From JBLIRR01 sp049472395 (GTDB lineage: Bacteria > SZUA-182 > DTGQ01 > JBLIRR01): a DNA stretch of 31,028 bases. The notes under the pieces were generated by a model. That model was not told where the DNA came from. It saw nothing but the letters and a program-made list of their open reading frames with translations, and ran no database searches. Position 1 is the first letter of the stretch, and every line of letters begins with the position of its first letter. The stretch spans positions 1 through 31,028 of the forward strand of contig JBLIRR010000061.1 of NCBI GenBank assembly GCA_049472395.1, read 5' to 3'. This document shows positions 30,881 to 31,028 of this stretch, piece after piece. Position numbers and translations under genes: made by a program.

Positions 30881-31028
30881 CTCTTTCCCTTCTTCAGTGC
30901 CATTATGGTTACTTCATTATCGGTATAATGTTTACATTTGAACGAACGATATTTTTCGACCTGTGCAATTAGATTTAATGGTATTGCTATGCAAACTATA
31001 TTTAATAATATTTACAAAGAAGATTATT

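Noticed and set aside
1..31028. tRNA or rRNA genes, integrase, transposase, CRISPR repeats
   Set aside because: No cloverleaf-like sequence, rRNA stretch, transposase or recombinase motif, or regularly spaced repeat array was seen by eye.

Overview
The window is an AT-rich stretch (about 40% G+C by eye) of a Gram-negative, anaerobic or microaerophilic bacterium. Supporting signs are class I signal peptides, three sigma-54 (-24/-12) promoters, c-type cytochrome motifs, a fused NfnAB-type transhydrogenase, a flavodiiron protein with rubredoxin, and heme-binding sensor kinases. The mix recalls Nitrospirota, Desulfobacterota, Planctomycetota or Omnitrophota-like lineages, but no marker gene fixes the phylum.

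Layout. 1-6.2 kb is signalling: the tail of a receiver/histidine-kinase protein (+), a decayed histidine kinase (-), and an intact minus-strand set of PhnD-like binding protein, sensor kinase and LuxR-type regulator. 6.3-7.4 kb holds a SWIM zinc-finger gene beside two copies of a 71-bp direct repeat. 7.4-10.7 kb has the NfnAB fusion, a convergent single-domain response regulator and a small RRM RNA-binding protein. 11-18 kb is the most unusual part: three sigma-54 promoters; a pilin-like membrane protein; a kinase with a two-heme-site sensor domain; and four small secreted low-complexity proteins, one a Gly-Leu-Tyr repeat protein ending in a single CXXCH. Two of the sigma-54 transcripts carry a shared leader block of about 120 nt. 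18.1-21.9 kb has a TlpA-like thioredoxin, a ZIP metal transporter, a Cys-rich mini-protein and a kinase with a CZB-like zinc-site sensor.

21.9-25.9 kb is a compact minus-strand operon: rubredoxin, NifS/IscS-like protein, IscU-like scaffold, DsrE2, TusA and flavodiiron protein. The NifS-like protein lacks the PLP-binding lysine (Gln at the position), recalling the lysine-less IscS of Archaeoglobus. 26.1-30.1 kb, divergent from that operon, has a 922-residue Met/Pro-rich multiheme cytochrome and a Gly/Tyr/Gln-rich secreted protein. A CBS-domain protein (-) closes the window.

Inferred theme: a cell-surface and periplasmic redox apparatus (multiheme cytochrome, heme-tipped Gly-Leu-Tyr protein, and secreted companions, almost all with Gln at predicted mature position 1), switched by sigma-54 and by heme or metal-sensing kinases, next to a cytosolic O2/NO-detoxification and sulfur-relay operon. 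Functions of the low-complexity proteins are not known.
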